Under the pieces are notes generated by a model. The model made no database searches. It worked only from the letters and a program-made list of their open reading frames with translations, and had not been told where the DNA came from. From an uncultured Oscillospiraceae bacterium (GTDB taxonomy: Bacteria; Bacillota; Clostridia; Oscillospirales; Oscillospiraceae), in the NCBI GenBank assembly GCA_947587485.1, contig CANPXZ010000002.1, forward strand, positions 1-64,000: a stretch of 64,000 nt of DNA. The letters run 5' to 3'. Made by a program: the position numbers and the translations under genes. This document shows positions 1-8,690 of this stretch, piece by piece (within the stretch, counting starts at the first letter, position 1; every line of letters starts with the position of its first letter).

Positions 1-258
1 GTCTCCGCCATCCCCATCGTCCAGGGCATCCCCGGCTCGCTGCTGTTCGCCATGACCGGCGCGCTCATCACCGAGCGCGTGTACCTGGTCCCCGGCGCCG
101 GCGGCCTGCTGATCGACGCCATCAACCAGTATGATAACTCGGTCATCGTGGGCGTGACGCTGTTTTACGCGGTCCTGTCGGTGCTGTCGCTGATCCTGGG
201 CGACGTGCTGATGGCCACCGTTGACCCGAGGATCTCCTTTACAGAGAAAGCGAGGTGA
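1..258 (+). CDS. oppB: Oligopeptide ABC transporter permease B (C-terminal part)
   Basis: The reading frame is open from the first base of the window to a TGA, so only the last 85 residues are present. They hold the end of an inner-membrane permease of the OppB/DppB type: a segment reading PGSLLFAMTGALITERVYLVPGAGGLL, which corresponds to the conserved region of these permeases where a second domain loop leads into the final helix, then a hydrophobic helix (about residues 50-70 of the fragment), and VDPRI close to the end, a common OppB tail. It forms the channel with the OppC protein that follows. The stop overlaps the region of the oppC start, so the two are translationally linked. The substrate-binding protein is not in the window. 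Confidence 0.85.
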   Translation, partial: VSAIPIVQGIPGSLLFAMTGALITERVYLVPGAGGLLIDAINQYDNSVIVGVTLFYAVLSVLSLILGDVLMATVDPRISFTEKAR

Positions 259-263
259 CCGTC

Positions 264-1247
264 GTGGAAGATTTCAGCAAGAAATATAATATGTCCGACG
301 AGGAGCTGTTCTCCCGGGTCGGCAGCGACGAGTTCGCCTCCGAGAAGATCACCGCGCCCCGCTATTCCTACTGGAAGAGCGTGTTCCGGGTGTTCTTCCG
401 CAACAAGATCAACATCATCGTGCTGGTCATCCTGGCGATCCTGGTGATCTTCTCCTACACCTATCCCACGGTCATCGGCTACGACGACCAGGTGAACCCC
501 TACCTGTACGTGAACGAGGCCGGCGGCCAGCACCTGACCCCCTCGGCGGCCTTCGAGCACTACGGCTTCGCGGTCAAGTGGCTCTTCGGCTCCAGCAAGA
601 CCGGCGCGTCCACCTTCGACTCCATCTGGAACGGCGCGCGCATCTCCATCTCCCTGGCCGTCATCTGCGCCGCCATCAACATGACCATCGGCATTCTGCT
701 TGGCGCCGTCTGGGGCTTCTCCCGGCGGGTGGACATGATCATGAACGAGGTGTACAACATCCTGGGCAACATCCCGTCCACGCTGTTCACCGCCGTGATG
801 GTCATGGTCTTCTCGCCCAGCTTCTGGACCCTGGTCCTGGCCATGACGGTGTTCGGCTGGCTGGGCATGGCTTACTACATACGCACGCGGGTCATCATCA
901 TCCGCGACCATGAGTACAACCTGGCGTCCCGGTGCCTTGGCACCAGCATCTTCAAGATCGCGCTGAAAAATATCCTGCCGTTTATGACCTCCGTCATCGT
1001 GCTGGAGATCGCAGCGGCCATCCCGGGCTACATCTCCTCCGAGGTGTTCCTCAGCTACATCGGCCTGGGCATGAGCGAGGTCTCGCTGGGCCGGCTGATC
1101 TACGAGGCCCAGAACGCCATGGTCACCCCCGGCTGGGGCTGGGAGTTCTGGACGCCCGTGGCCGTGGCCTCCGTCATCACCGTGGTGCTGTACGTGACCG
1201 GCCAGAACCTGGGCGACGCGTCCGACCCCCGGACGCATATGGAATAA
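264..1247 (+). CDS. oppC: Oligopeptide ABC transporter permease C
   Basis: Second permease of the peptide importer (OppC/DppC family, usual length about 300; 327 residues here). An N-terminal cytoplasmic stretch is followed by a first membrane helix (about residues 44-66), a long extracytoplasmic loop (VNPYLYVNEAGGQ) and five further helices typical of BPD_transp_1. The EAA-type cytoplasmic loop is seen as ASRCLGTSIFKIALKNILP. The GTG at 264 is chosen because GAGGTGA lies 5 bases upstream; a GTG at 255, overlapping the oppB stop, is the alternative and adds 3 residues. The ending GDASDPRTHME matches the common OppC ending (DxLDPR). Co-transcribed with oppB upstream and oppD 12 bases downstream. 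Confidence 0.9.
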   Translation: MEDFSKKYNMSDEELFSRVGSDEFASEKITAPRYSYWKSVFRVFFRNKINIIVLVILAILVIFSYTYPTVIGYDDQVNPYLYVNEAGGQHLTPSAAFEHYGFAVKWLFGSSKTGASTFDSIWNGARISISLAVICAAINMTIGILLGAVWGFSRRVDMIMNEVYNILGNIPSTLFTAVMVMVFSPSFWTLVLAMTVFGWLGMAYYIRTRVIIIRDHEYNLASRCLGTSIFKIALKNILPFMTSVIVLEIAAAIPGYISSEVFLSYIGLGMSEVSLGRLIYEAQNAMVTPGWGWEFWTPVAVASVITVVLYVTGQNLGDASDPRTHME

Positions 1248-1259
1248 GGGGGCGGAGCC

Positions 1260-3011
1260 ATGGAAGAGAAGAGAAAAGTCCTGCTGTCCATCCAGGACCT
1301 GACGGTCAAGTTCCGGGTCCGCGGCCGTATCCTGACCGCCATCCGGGACGTGAACCTGGACATCTATGAGAACGAATCCATCGCCATCGTGGGCGAATCC
1401 GGCTCCGGCAAATCGGTGCTGACCAAGACCTTTGCCGGCATGACCGACTCCAACGGCTTCATCGACCAGGGCAAGCTGCTGTTCAACGACCCGGAGCTGG
1501 CGGAGACCTATGTGAACCTGACCTCCGGCGCCCGGAGCATGATCAGCCGCACCCTCTCCAAGCTGAACGACTACAGCCGATATGAGCTTGGCGCGGAGAC
1601 CTATAAAAAAATCACCGAGCTGGAGGCGGAGAAAAAGCGCCGCAGCTCCCTCACCGACGAGGAGAGGGCCAGCATCGAGGGCGAGCTCCAGGACCTGAAG
1701 TTCAAGCGCACCAACCTGTTCAACGAAAAGCAGACCTACGACCCCAAGACCGAGAAGGACAAGATCCACGCGGCGGCGCAGAAGCTGAAGGAGTACGACG
1801 CCAGGATCAAGACCCTGGAGGGGAAGGAGGCCGCCGAGGAGAAAAAGCGCCAGGAGGAGGCCAGCCGCGACACGGCCTTCAACGAGCGCTATACCAGGCA
1901 GATGGCCGAGCTGAAGGCCGCCTACGACAAGCAGATCGCAGGTCAGGTCAGCGATGAGACCAAAAAACGCAACGAGATCATTGCCAAGGAGATCTACCTC
2001 TCCGTGGGCCGGTATGGCCTGCACGTGCGCTTGCAGCTGATGAGAAAGCTGCTCAAGGCCATGAAAAAGGCCATGACCATGGGCGTGGACCTGAACGACG
2101 AGGACCAGCGCAACGCCGTGTTCGACACGGTGGTGTTCCGCGTCCGCTACCTGGACGAGACGCCGGAGAAGCTGCACGGCACCTGCGTGCTGAACCTGGC
2201 CAACGTGAAGTACGACAAAGACTGGAACCAGGTCCGCGGCCGCCGTATCGCCACGGTCTTCCAGGACCCCATGACCAGCCTGAACCCCATCATCACCATC
2301 GGCAAGCAGATCACCTCTACCATCATCAAGCACCAGGGCTGCTCCGAGGTGGAGGCCCGCAGCCGGGCCCTGGAGCTGATGCGCAAGGTGGGTATCCCCC
2401 ACGCGGAGGCCCGTTTCGACGACTATCCGTTCCAGTATTCCGGCGGCATGCGCCAGCGTATCGTCATCGCCATCGCCCTGAGCTGCCAGCCGAAGATCCT
2501 GATCTGCGACGAGCCCACCACGGCTCTGGACGTGACCATCCAGGCCCAGATCCTCAAGCTCATCAAGGACCTGCAGAAGGAGTTCGGCTTCACCATCGTG
2601 TTCATCACCCACGACCTGGGCGTGGTGGCCAACATCGCGGACCGGGTGGCCGTGCTGTACGCCGGCCAGATCGTGGAGCTGGGCAAGGTGGAGGAGGTCT
2701 TTTACGACCCCCAGCACCCGTACACCTGGGCGCTGCTGTCGAGCCTGCCCCAGCTGGCCGAGCGCAACACGACATTGTATTCCATCACCGGCACGCCGCC
2801 GTCCCTGTATAACGCCATCGTGGGCGACGCGTTCGCCCCCCGCAACCCCTACTGCATGAAGATCGACACCCTGGAGGAGCCCCCCATGTTCCAGGTCACC
2901 GAGACCCACTTCGCCAAGACTTGGCTGCTGGACCCGAGGGCGCCCAAGGTGGAGAAGCCGGAGATCATCCACGACATCCACACCAAGCTCATGAAGGCAT
3001 TCAACATTTAA
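1260..3011 (+). CDS. oppD: Oligopeptide ABC transporter ATPase D with large coiled-coil insertion
   Basis: ATP-hydrolysing subunit of the peptide importer. Seen: Walker A GESGSGKS (45-52), Q-loop VFQDP (Q335), signature YSGGMRQR (393-400), Walker B ILICDEPT (413-420), switch H451, and the C-terminal oligopeptide-transporter region with [11 protein letters not shown]. The family is usually about 330 residues; this protein has 583 because about 230 residues (roughly 80-315) are inserted between Walker A and the Q-loop. The insert is rich in K, E, A and R, with long runs of heptad-like helix (e.g. [18 protein letters not shown]), so a coiled coil is likely. The cysteine cluster common in OppD C-termini is reduced to one Cys (NPYCMKI). 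Start ATG has a GGCGGAG ribosome site. The frame is intact across the insert. Confidence 0.92.
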   Translation: MEEKRKVLLSIQDLTVKFRVRGRILTAIRDVNLDIYENESIAIVGESGSGKSVLTKTFAGMTDSNGFIDQGKLLFNDPELAETYVNLTSGARSMISRTLSKLNDYSRYELGAETYKKITELEAEKKRRSSLTDEERASIEGELQDLKFKRTNLFNEKQTYDPKTEKDKIHAAAQKLKEYDARIKTLEGKEAAEEKKRQEEASRDTAFNERYTRQMAELKAAYDKQIAGQVSDETKKRNEIIAKEIYLSVGRYGLHVRLQLMRKLLKAMKKAMTMGVDLNDEDQRNAVFDTVVFRVRYLDETPEKLHGTCVLNLANVKYDKDWNQVRGRRIATVFQDPMTSLNPIITIGKQITSTIIKHQGCSEVEARSRALELMRKVGIPHAEARFDDYPFQYSGGMRQRIVIAIALSCQPKILICDEPTTALDVTIQAQILKLIKDLQKEFGFTIVFITHDLGVVANIADRVAVLYAGQIVELGKVEEVFYDPQHPYTWALLSSLPQLAERNTTLYSITGTPPSLYNAIVGDAFAPRNPYCMKIDTLEEPPMFQVTETHFAKTWLLDPRAPKVEKPEIIHDIHTKLMKAFNI

Positions 3012-3024
3012 GGGAGGCGGAGAT

Positions 3025-4335
3025 ATGGCAAGAGTACAAGGAAAGAAGATCCGCCATTCCCATTTCCCCGAACATGGGCCGATAGCGGACAACGGCAGGG
3101 AGATACTCCTGTCGCTGAAAAATGTGGACATCACCTTCGGCAAGGGCGACAATGCCGTCCGTGCCGTACAGGACGCGTCCTTCGACATCTATAAGGGCGA
3201 GACCTTCTCCCTGGTGGGAGAGTCCGGCTCCGGCAAGACCACCATCGGCCGGGCCGTGATCCGGGTCAACCCCCTGGCCGCCGGCGAGATCGACTACAAG
3301 GGCGTTCGCATCTCCGGCAAGATCCCCCACGCCCTGGACCGCGAGGTCATCCGAAACGTGCAGATGGTGTTCCAGGACCCGGCCGCGTCCCTGAACGAGC
3401 GCGCCACGGTGGATTACATCATCTCCGAGGGGCTTTACAACTTCGGCCTGTTCGAGAACGAGGCGGACCGGGTCCGCAAGGTGGAGAACATGATCCACGA
3501 GGTGGGCCTGCTCCCCGAGCATCTGACCCGGTACCCCCACGAGTTCTCCGGCGGTCAGCGGCAGCGCATCGGCATCGCCCGGGCCATGGTCATGGAGCCG
3601 GAGCTGGTGGTGGCCGACGAGCCCATCTCCGCTCTGGACGTGTCCATCCGCGCCCAGGTGCTGAACCTGATGAAGAAGTTCCAGCGCGAGGACGACGTGA
3701 CCTACCTCTTCATCGCCCACGACCTGAGCGTGGTCCGGTTCATCTCCGACCGCATCGGCGTCATCTACAAGGGCCGCATCGTGGAGGTGGCGGACGCGGA
3801 GGAGCTGTTTGACTTCCCCCTGCATCCCTACACCCACTCGCTGATCTCGGCCATACCCATCCCGGACCCCCAGCTGGAGAAGAACAAGGTCCAGTACGTC
3901 TACGATCCCTCGATCCACGACTACAGCGAGGATAAGCCGGAGTTCGTCTGCATCGGCCACAACCACTGGGTCTACGGCAACAAGAAGGAGATCGAGCAGT
4001 ACAAGGCCACCCGCGAGGCGGGCGTGCCCATCAAGCCCATCAAGATCGGCGATCCGGAGACCGCCGCCCAGGAGCAGGCTGCCGCCATCGACGCGGCCGA
4101 GGCTGCGGCCCAGGCCCAGTTCCTCCAGGCGCCGGTGCACGATACCGGCAGCATCTGGTATTCGGTCCTCAGCTTCCTGCTGCCCGTCCTGGGCCTCATC
4201 GCCGCGTGGCTTTTCAGGCGGCGCAAGCATATGCGCAACTACAAAGCATGCAGGAAAGGCGCCATCATTGGGTTCATCGCCATCGGCGTGATCCTGGCCA
4301 TCTTTGCCCTGCTGCTGGTGGCGTCGGTGGTCTGA
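3025..4335 (+). CDS. oppF: Oligopeptide ABC transporter ATPase F with C-terminal membrane tail
   Basis: Second ATPase of the importer. Motifs: Walker A GESGSGKT (65-72), Q-loop VFQDP, signature FSGGQRQR (174-181), Walker B VVADEP (195-200), H232. The normal OppF core ends near residue 330. It is followed by an Ala/Gln-rich linker (about 346-368) and two strongly hydrophobic segments (about 377-397 and 413-435) separated by a basic loop [14 protein letters not shown], giving 436 residues instead of about 320. The tail would tether the ATPase to the membrane as a helical hairpin; that is inference. Strong GGGAGGCGGAG ribosome site. The stop codon directly abuts the TTG start of the next gene, so they are probably translated together. 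Confidence 0.9.
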   Translation: MARVQGKKIRHSHFPEHGPIADNGREILLSLKNVDITFGKGDNAVRAVQDASFDIYKGETFSLVGESGSGKTTIGRAVIRVNPLAAGEIDYKGVRISGKIPHALDREVIRNVQMVFQDPAASLNERATVDYIISEGLYNFGLFENEADRVRKVENMIHEVGLLPEHLTRYPHEFSGGQRQRIGIARAMVMEPELVVADEPISALDVSIRAQVLNLMKKFQREDDVTYLFIAHDLSVVRFISDRIGVIYKGRIVEVADAEELFDFPLHPYTHSLISAIPIPDPQLEKNKVQYVYDPSIHDYSEDKPEFVCIGHNHWVYGNKKEIEQYKATREAGVPIKPIKIGDPETAAQEQAAAIDAAEAAAQAQFLQAPVHDTGSIWYSVLSFLLPVLGLIAAWLFRRRKHMRNYKACRKGAIIGFIAIGVILAIFALLLVASVV

Positions 4336-5577
4336 TTGGGACGCGGGCCGAAAAAACAGGCCGAGCCCTATGTGCCGCCTGTGGATAAAATCGAACTGTC
4401 TTCCGCCCATACCGGGCGGAAGCTGGTTCTTATGCTCGTTTTTCTGGCGATCGGGGCCGCCGCGTTCGTGTACGGCTTCATGCAGCTGCTCAGCTCCGAC
4501 GAGGGCTGGCAGCAGATCCAGGTATCCTCCGGCGCGGGGCTCAGCTGCGGCGACGATTTCGTGCTGTTGTACGATCTGGGCCGCTCCGGCGCCGGCGTTT
4601 CGGCGGAAAAGCGGGGCCTGACCGCAGTATACACTGAGGCGGCCGTGAAGGCATATCAGCTCTTTGACAACCTTGGCTCCTATGAGGATGTCCACAACGT
4701 GTGGTACCTCAACCGCCACCCCAACGAGACCGTCGACGTGGACCCGGCGTTGTACGCCGCCCTGAAGCAGGTCCAGCGGTCCGGGGACCGGTCGTTGTAT
4801 CTGGGGCCGGTGTACGAGGCATACGACGGCATGTTCACCTGCGACGGGGACTGGCAGGCCGAAGAATATGACCCCCGGCAAAACGAGCCACTGGGGGAGT
4901 ACTTCGCCCGCTGCGCCGCCTTTGCCCGGGACCCGGCGTCGGTGGCCGTGGAGCTGCTGGAGGGGGGACAGGTGCGGCTGAACGTGTCGGAGGAATACCT
5001 GGCCTTCGCCCGGGAGGAGGAGATCGGCAGCTTCATCGACTTCAATTGGATGAAAAACGCCTTCATCGCCGACTATCTGGCCCAGGCGCTGGCGGAGAAG
5101 GGCTATACCCACGGGGCCCTGTCCAGCTATGACGGCTTTGTGCGGAACTTGTGCGCCGGGGAGGAGACCTTTCAGTTCAACATCTATGACCGGGGCATCC
5201 CGGCGGCGGCGCTGACCTATACGGGCCCCATGAGCATCGTGTACCTGCGAAGCTATCCCATGAGCGCGGAGGACGCGCAGCGCTTTTATGCGTATGAGAA
5301 CGGCCAGATCCGCTCGGCCTATGTGGACCCGGCCGACGGCCTGTGCAGGACCGCCTGGGACGATCTGGCGGTCTGCGGCCCCGAGGAAAGCTGCGCCGGG
5401 CTGCTGCTGGCGCTGTCGCCGCTGTATGTGGCGGAGCGGCCGGATACCGGGGCGCTGACCGCCCTGGCGGAGCGGGGGATATGCTCCATCCGCTGTGAGG
5501 ACGGAAAGGTGCTCTGCACCGATCCGGACCTGACCCTCACCCCGGCGGAGGGCTATGAGACCGCGTACGGCGAATGA
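4336..5577 (+). CDS. Membrane-anchored protein related to ApbE flavin transferases, probably inactive
   Basis: A 413-residue protein starting with TTG directly after the oppF stop. One membrane helix near residues 31-50 (LVLMLVFLAIGAAAFVYGF) puts the rest outside the cell. The order of blocks follows ApbE (FAD:protein FMN transferase): LNRHPNETVDVDPALYAAL, then LGPVYEAY, then GSFIDFNWMKNAFIADYLAQAL, then SSYDGFVRNL, then VDPADGLCRTAWDDLAV, then ESCAGLLLALSPLYVAE. In active ApbE these blocks read roughly DFGGIAKGYA, NLGGN, HIIDPRTG and ADALATALFVLG. Here the invariant glycines, lysine, His and the Asp/Thr at the active site are changed, so transfer activity is doubtful. The match is my own pattern comparison and is moderate. 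Last gene of the opp operon; a strong terminator follows. Confidence 0.55.
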   Translation: MGRGPKKQAEPYVPPVDKIELSSAHTGRKLVLMLVFLAIGAAAFVYGFMQLLSSDEGWQQIQVSSGAGLSCGDDFVLLYDLGRSGAGVSAEKRGLTAVYTEAAVKAYQLFDNLGSYEDVHNVWYLNRHPNETVDVDPALYAALKQVQRSGDRSLYLGPVYEAYDGMFTCDGDWQAEEYDPRQNEPLGEYFARCAAFARDPASVAVELLEGGQVRLNVSEEYLAFAREEEIGSFIDFNWMKNAFIADYLAQALAEKGYTHGALSSYDGFVRNLCAGEETFQFNIYDRGIPAAALTYTGPMSIVYLRSYPMSAEDAQRFYAYENGQIRSAYVDPADGLCRTAWDDLAVCGPEESCAGLLLALSPLYVAERPDTGALTALAERGICSIRCEDGKVLCTDPDLTLTPAEGYETAYGE

Positions 5578-5587
5578 ACGCAAAAAT

Positions 5588-5614
5588 CACACCGGCTGGG
5601 CCGGTGTGTTTTTT
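5588..5614 (+). terminator. Rho-independent terminator of the opp operon
   Basis: Perfect 9-bp stem CACACCGGC / GCCGGTGTG with a 3-base loop, followed by six T. It lies 10 bases after the stop of the ApbE-like gene. Confidence 0.93.
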
Positions 5615-5676
5615 GCTTTGCCCACTGGACATATTTTATAAAATGAGAAATTTTGACGATAAATATTTGTGAGTTA

Positions 5677-5705
5677 TTGACATTCGTTAGCGGCGGCTAT
5701 ATAAT
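5677..5705 (+). promoter_or_regulatory. Sigma-A promoter of the iron-type ABC importer
   Basis: Perfect consensus TTGACA (5677-5682), 17-bp spacer, TATAAT (5700-5705). The expected start of transcription is about 5712, leaving a leader of about 55 bases with a TAAGGAGG-type ribosome site before the binding-protein gene. The AT-rich stretch just upstream (5625-5675) could hold a regulator site, but I see no clear Fur-type palindrome. Confidence 0.9.
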
Positions 5706-5765
5706 ATGGACCATGAACGGCGCGGCGCGCTGCTGCGCTAAAACAGTACATAAGGAGGCAATCAT

Positions 5766-6869
5766 ATGAAGAAGTTATTTGCGCTTGTCCTGGCTTTGAC
5801 GATGCTCTTCGCGCTGGCCGTCCCGGCCATGGCCGAGGGCGAGGCCGAGTTCGATCCCGACCTGGTCGCCGCAGCCCAGGAGGAGGGCACGCTGGTGGTC
5901 TACGGCGGCTGCGAGGAGGAGTATCTGGCGGCTGTGTGCGACCACTTCATGGAGGAGTTCGGCATCGAGGTGCAGTATCAGCGCCTGTCCACCGGCGAGA
6001 TCCAGGCCAAGATCGAGGAGGAGAACGGCAATCCCTCGGCCGACGTCCTCTTTGGCGGCACCACCGACCCGTACAACGTCATGGCGGCCGAGGGCCTGCT
6101 GGAGCCCTATGAGGCGACCAACGCCAGCCACCTGCTGGGCGAGCAGTACCGCAACGCCGACGGCAGCTGGTACGGCATCTACAAGGGCATTCTGGGCTTC
6201 ATGGTCAACCGGGACGAGATCGAGCGTCTGGGCCTGCCTGAGCCCCAGGACTGGGCCGACCTGACCGACCCCCAGTATGAGGGCCTGATCTGGCTGTCCA
6301 ACTATAATACCGCCGGCACCGCCAAGCTGGTCATCAACACCATGATCCAGAAGTACGGCCACGACGAGGGCATCCAGTACCTGGTGGACCTGGACAAGAA
6401 CATCGAGGTCTATACCAAGTCCGGCTCCGGCCCGTCCAAGAACGTGGGCACCGGTGAGTGCGTCATCGGCATCGGCTTCCTGCATGACGGCATCACCCAG
6501 ATCCTGGACAACGGCTATGACAACATCGACCTGATCATCCCCTCCAGCGGCACCTCCTTTGAGATCGGCGCCACTGCCATGCTGAAGGGCGCGGCCCATC
6601 CCAACGCCGCCAAGCTCTGGATCGAGTACGCTCTGAGCCCCGACTGCGTCAACCTGGCCAAGGACAACGGCTCCTATCAGTTCCTGGTCATCGACAACGC
6701 CGAGCAGCCTGAGCAGGCCGCCGAGTTCGGTCTGGACCCCGAGAACGTCATGGAGTATGACTTCGAGGACGCCACCGAGAACATCGGCACCTATGTGGAA
6801 GAGGTCATGACCGCCCTGGCCGACGCCGGCGCTGACACCGAGGACGCCGGACGGTTCCAGACGGAGTGA
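5766..6869 (+). CDS. ABC transporter substrate-binding protein, COG1840 (AfuA/FbpA-like) type
   Basis: Secreted binding protein of 367 residues for the importer encoded by the next two genes. It has a signal peptide (basic MKK, hydrophobic 5-20, cleavage likely after AMA at 21-23). There is no lipobox cysteine, which is odd for a Gram-positive binding protein: it must be held by other means or partly released. The mature part opens with LVVYGGCEEEYLAAVCDHFMEEFGIEVQY and contains SADVLFGGTTDPYNVMAAEGLLEPYE, the typical start of type-2 periplasmic folds binding ferric iron or small anions. Iron is the commonest substrate in COG1840, but phosphonates and sugar phosphates occur too, so the substrate stays open. 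A hairpin after the gene probably sets its higher expression. Confidence 0.85.
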   Translation: MKKLFALVLALTMLFALAVPAMAEGEAEFDPDLVAAAQEEGTLVVYGGCEEEYLAAVCDHFMEEFGIEVQYQRLSTGEIQAKIEEENGNPSADVLFGGTTDPYNVMAAEGLLEPYEATNASHLLGEQYRNADGSWYGIYKGILGFMVNRDEIERLGLPEPQDWADLTDPQYEGLIWLSNYNTAGTAKLVINTMIQKYGHDEGIQYLVDLDKNIEVYTKSGSGPSKNVGTGECVIGIGFLHDGITQILDNGYDNIDLIIPSSGTSFEIGATAMLKGAAHPNAAKLWIEYALSPDCVNLAKDNGSYQFLVIDNAEQPEQAAEFGLDPENVMEYDFEDATENIGTYVEEVMTALADAGADTEDAGRFQTE

Positions 6870-6896
6870 GCTTACACTTACGACAATGCATCTGCG

Positions 6897-6927
6897 GCGG
6901 GGGATGGCGTTCGCCATCCCCCGCTTT
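6897..6927 (+). terminator. Intra-operon attenuating hairpin
   Basis: Perfect 13-bp inverted repeat GCGGGGGATGGCG / CGCCATCCCCCGC followed by TTTCTG. It lies between the binding-protein gene and the permease gene of one operon, where a partial terminator or a 3'-end protecting structure commonly gives more binding protein than channel. Confidence 0.75.
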
Positions 6928-6976
6928 CTGACAGCGGGTCATCTGCGCTGACCCTGTAAAGAGAGGAGGGTTCCCT

Positions 6977-8689
6977 ATGGCGAGAAGTCAGAGCGCGGCG
7001 CTGGACCGGAAAAAGCTGATGGCCGATCCCGTCATGGTGGGGACCATCGTGGTCCTTATCACGTTTCTGACCCTGTTTATTCTCTACCCCCTGGCCATAT
7101 TGCTGGTGGACAGCGTGTACGGCGATAACGGCCTGACGCTGGATATCTTCAAGAGAGTGCTGGACATGCCCAACTTCCAGAAGGCCATCACGAACACCCT
7201 CAAGGTGGGCTTTTTGGTGGGCATCCTCTCCGCTGCGGTAGGGCTCCTGTTTGCCTATGTGGAGGTCTACGTGAGGGTGGGCCGGGGCGTGGGGGGCCTT
7301 TTCAAGGTGGTCTCCATGCTGCCGGTGGTGTCCCCGCCCTTCGTGCTGAGCCTGTCCATGATCATGCTCTTCGGCAAGGCGGGCCTCATCACCCGGTTTT
7401 TGCTGCACATCTATGACAACAGCGTCTATGGCTTCTGGGGCATCGTCATCGTGCAGACGCTGACCTTCTTCCCGGTGTGCTACATGATGCTGAAGGGCCT
7501 TTTGAAGAACATCGACCCCTCTCTGGAGGAGGCGGCCCGGGACATGGGCGCCGGACGGATGAAGGTGTTCACCAGCGTGACGCTGCCGCTGCTGCTGCCG
7601 GGCCTGGGCAACGCGTTCCTCGTCACGTTCATCGAGTCCATCGCGGACTTCGCCAACCCCATGATCATCGGCGGGTCCTATGATACCCTGGCCACCACGA
7701 TCTATCTGCAGATCACCGGCGCGTACGACAAGCAGGGCGCCGCTGCCATGGCCGTGGTGCTGCTGACCATCACGCTTTTGATGTTCGCGGTGCAGAAGTA
7801 CTATCTGGAGGCCAAGACCGCCGCCACCCTGACGGGCAAGGCGTCCCGGGGACGAATGCTCATCACCGACAAGAGCGTTACCCGGCCGCTGACCGCGCTG
7901 TGCTCCCTGGCCGCCGCGTTTGTGATCCTGATGTACCTCTGCGTGCCCATCGGGGCCCTGTTCCCCACATGGGGGTATAAGTTCACGCCGCTGACCTTCA
8001 AGTGGTTCTCCCAGGTGTTCACCCGCTACAAGGGCCTGAAGGCGTTTAGGGACTCCTTCGTGCTGAGCCTGATCTCCGCGCCCATCACGGCACTTCTGAG
8101 CATGATCATCTCCTACCTGGTGGTCAAGCGGAAGTTCAAGGCCAAGGGCTTCATCGAGGCGGTGAGCATGCTGGCCATGGCGGTGCCCGGCACGGTGCTG
8201 GGCGTGGGATACATCCGGGGCTTCTCCGGCGGCATCTTCCACACGGGCCTGCTGCAGGGCATCTACGGCAGCGCGGCCATCCTGGTGATCGTGTTCGTGG
8301 TCCGGTCCCTGCCCACCGGCACCCGCAGCGGCATCTCCGCCCTGCGGCAGATCGACAAGTCCATCGAGGAGTCGGCCTACGACATGGGCGCGGACAGCTT
8401 CAAGGTGTTCATGACCGTGACGCTGCCCCTGATCAAGGACTCCTTCCTCAGCGGCCTTGTGACCGCCTTCGTCCGGAGCATCACCGCCATCTCCGCCATC
8501 ATCCTGCTGGTGACGCCCCAGTTTCTGCTCATCACCGTGCAGATCAACGAGTTCGCGGAGAAGGGCTCCTACTCCATCGCCTGCGCTTTCGCCACCATCC
8601 TGATCCTCATCACCTACGGCGCGGTGCTTCTGATGAATCTGTTCATCCGCTTCTTCGGCACCAGCAGAAAGATTAAGGAGGACATGTGA
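6977..8689 (+). CDS. ABC transporter permease, two fused domains (FbpB/AfuB-like)
   Basis: Inner-membrane channel of the importer, 570 residues, about 12 membrane helices. Two BPD_transp_1 halves are joined in one chain, as in ferric iron permeases. Each half has its EAA loop for docking the ATPase: EEAARDMGAGRMKVFTSVTL (about 184-203) and EESAYDMGADSFKVFMTVTL (about 464-483). The fused form explains why only one permease gene exists here. Ribosome site GAGAGGAGG. Its stop is one base before the ATPase start, so translation is coupled. Confidence 0.9.
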   Translation: MARSQSAALDRKKLMADPVMVGTIVVLITFLTLFILYPLAILLVDSVYGDNGLTLDIFKRVLDMPNFQKAITNTLKVGFLVGILSAAVGLLFAYVEVYVRVGRGVGGLFKVVSMLPVVSPPFVLSLSMIMLFGKAGLITRFLLHIYDNSVYGFWGIVIVQTLTFFPVCYMMLKGLLKNIDPSLEEAARDMGAGRMKVFTSVTLPLLLPGLGNAFLVTFIESIADFANPMIIGGSYDTLATTIYLQITGAYDKQGAAAMAVVLLTITLLMFAVQKYYLEAKTAATLTGKASRGRMLITDKSVTRPLTALCSLAAAFVILMYLCVPIGALFPTWGYKFTPLTFKWFSQVFTRYKGLKAFRDSFVLSLISAPITALLSMIISYLVVKRKFKAKGFIEAVSMLAMAVPGTVLGVGYIRGFSGGIFHTGLLQGIYGSAAILVIVFVVRSLPTGTRSGISALRQIDKSIEESAYDMGADSFKVFMTVTLPLIKDSFLSGLVTAFVRSITAISAIILLVTPQFLLITVQINEFAEKGSYSIACAFATILILITYGAVLLMNLFIRFFGTSRKIKEDM

Positions 8690-8690
8690 G

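Noticed and set aside
165-3188. Open frame of about 1,000 codons on the - strand opposite oppC-oppD
   Set aside because: Composition is His/Gly/Val/Leu/Asp-rich with no motifs, and it mirrors clearly coding opp genes; such antisense frames are common in GC-rich DNA.
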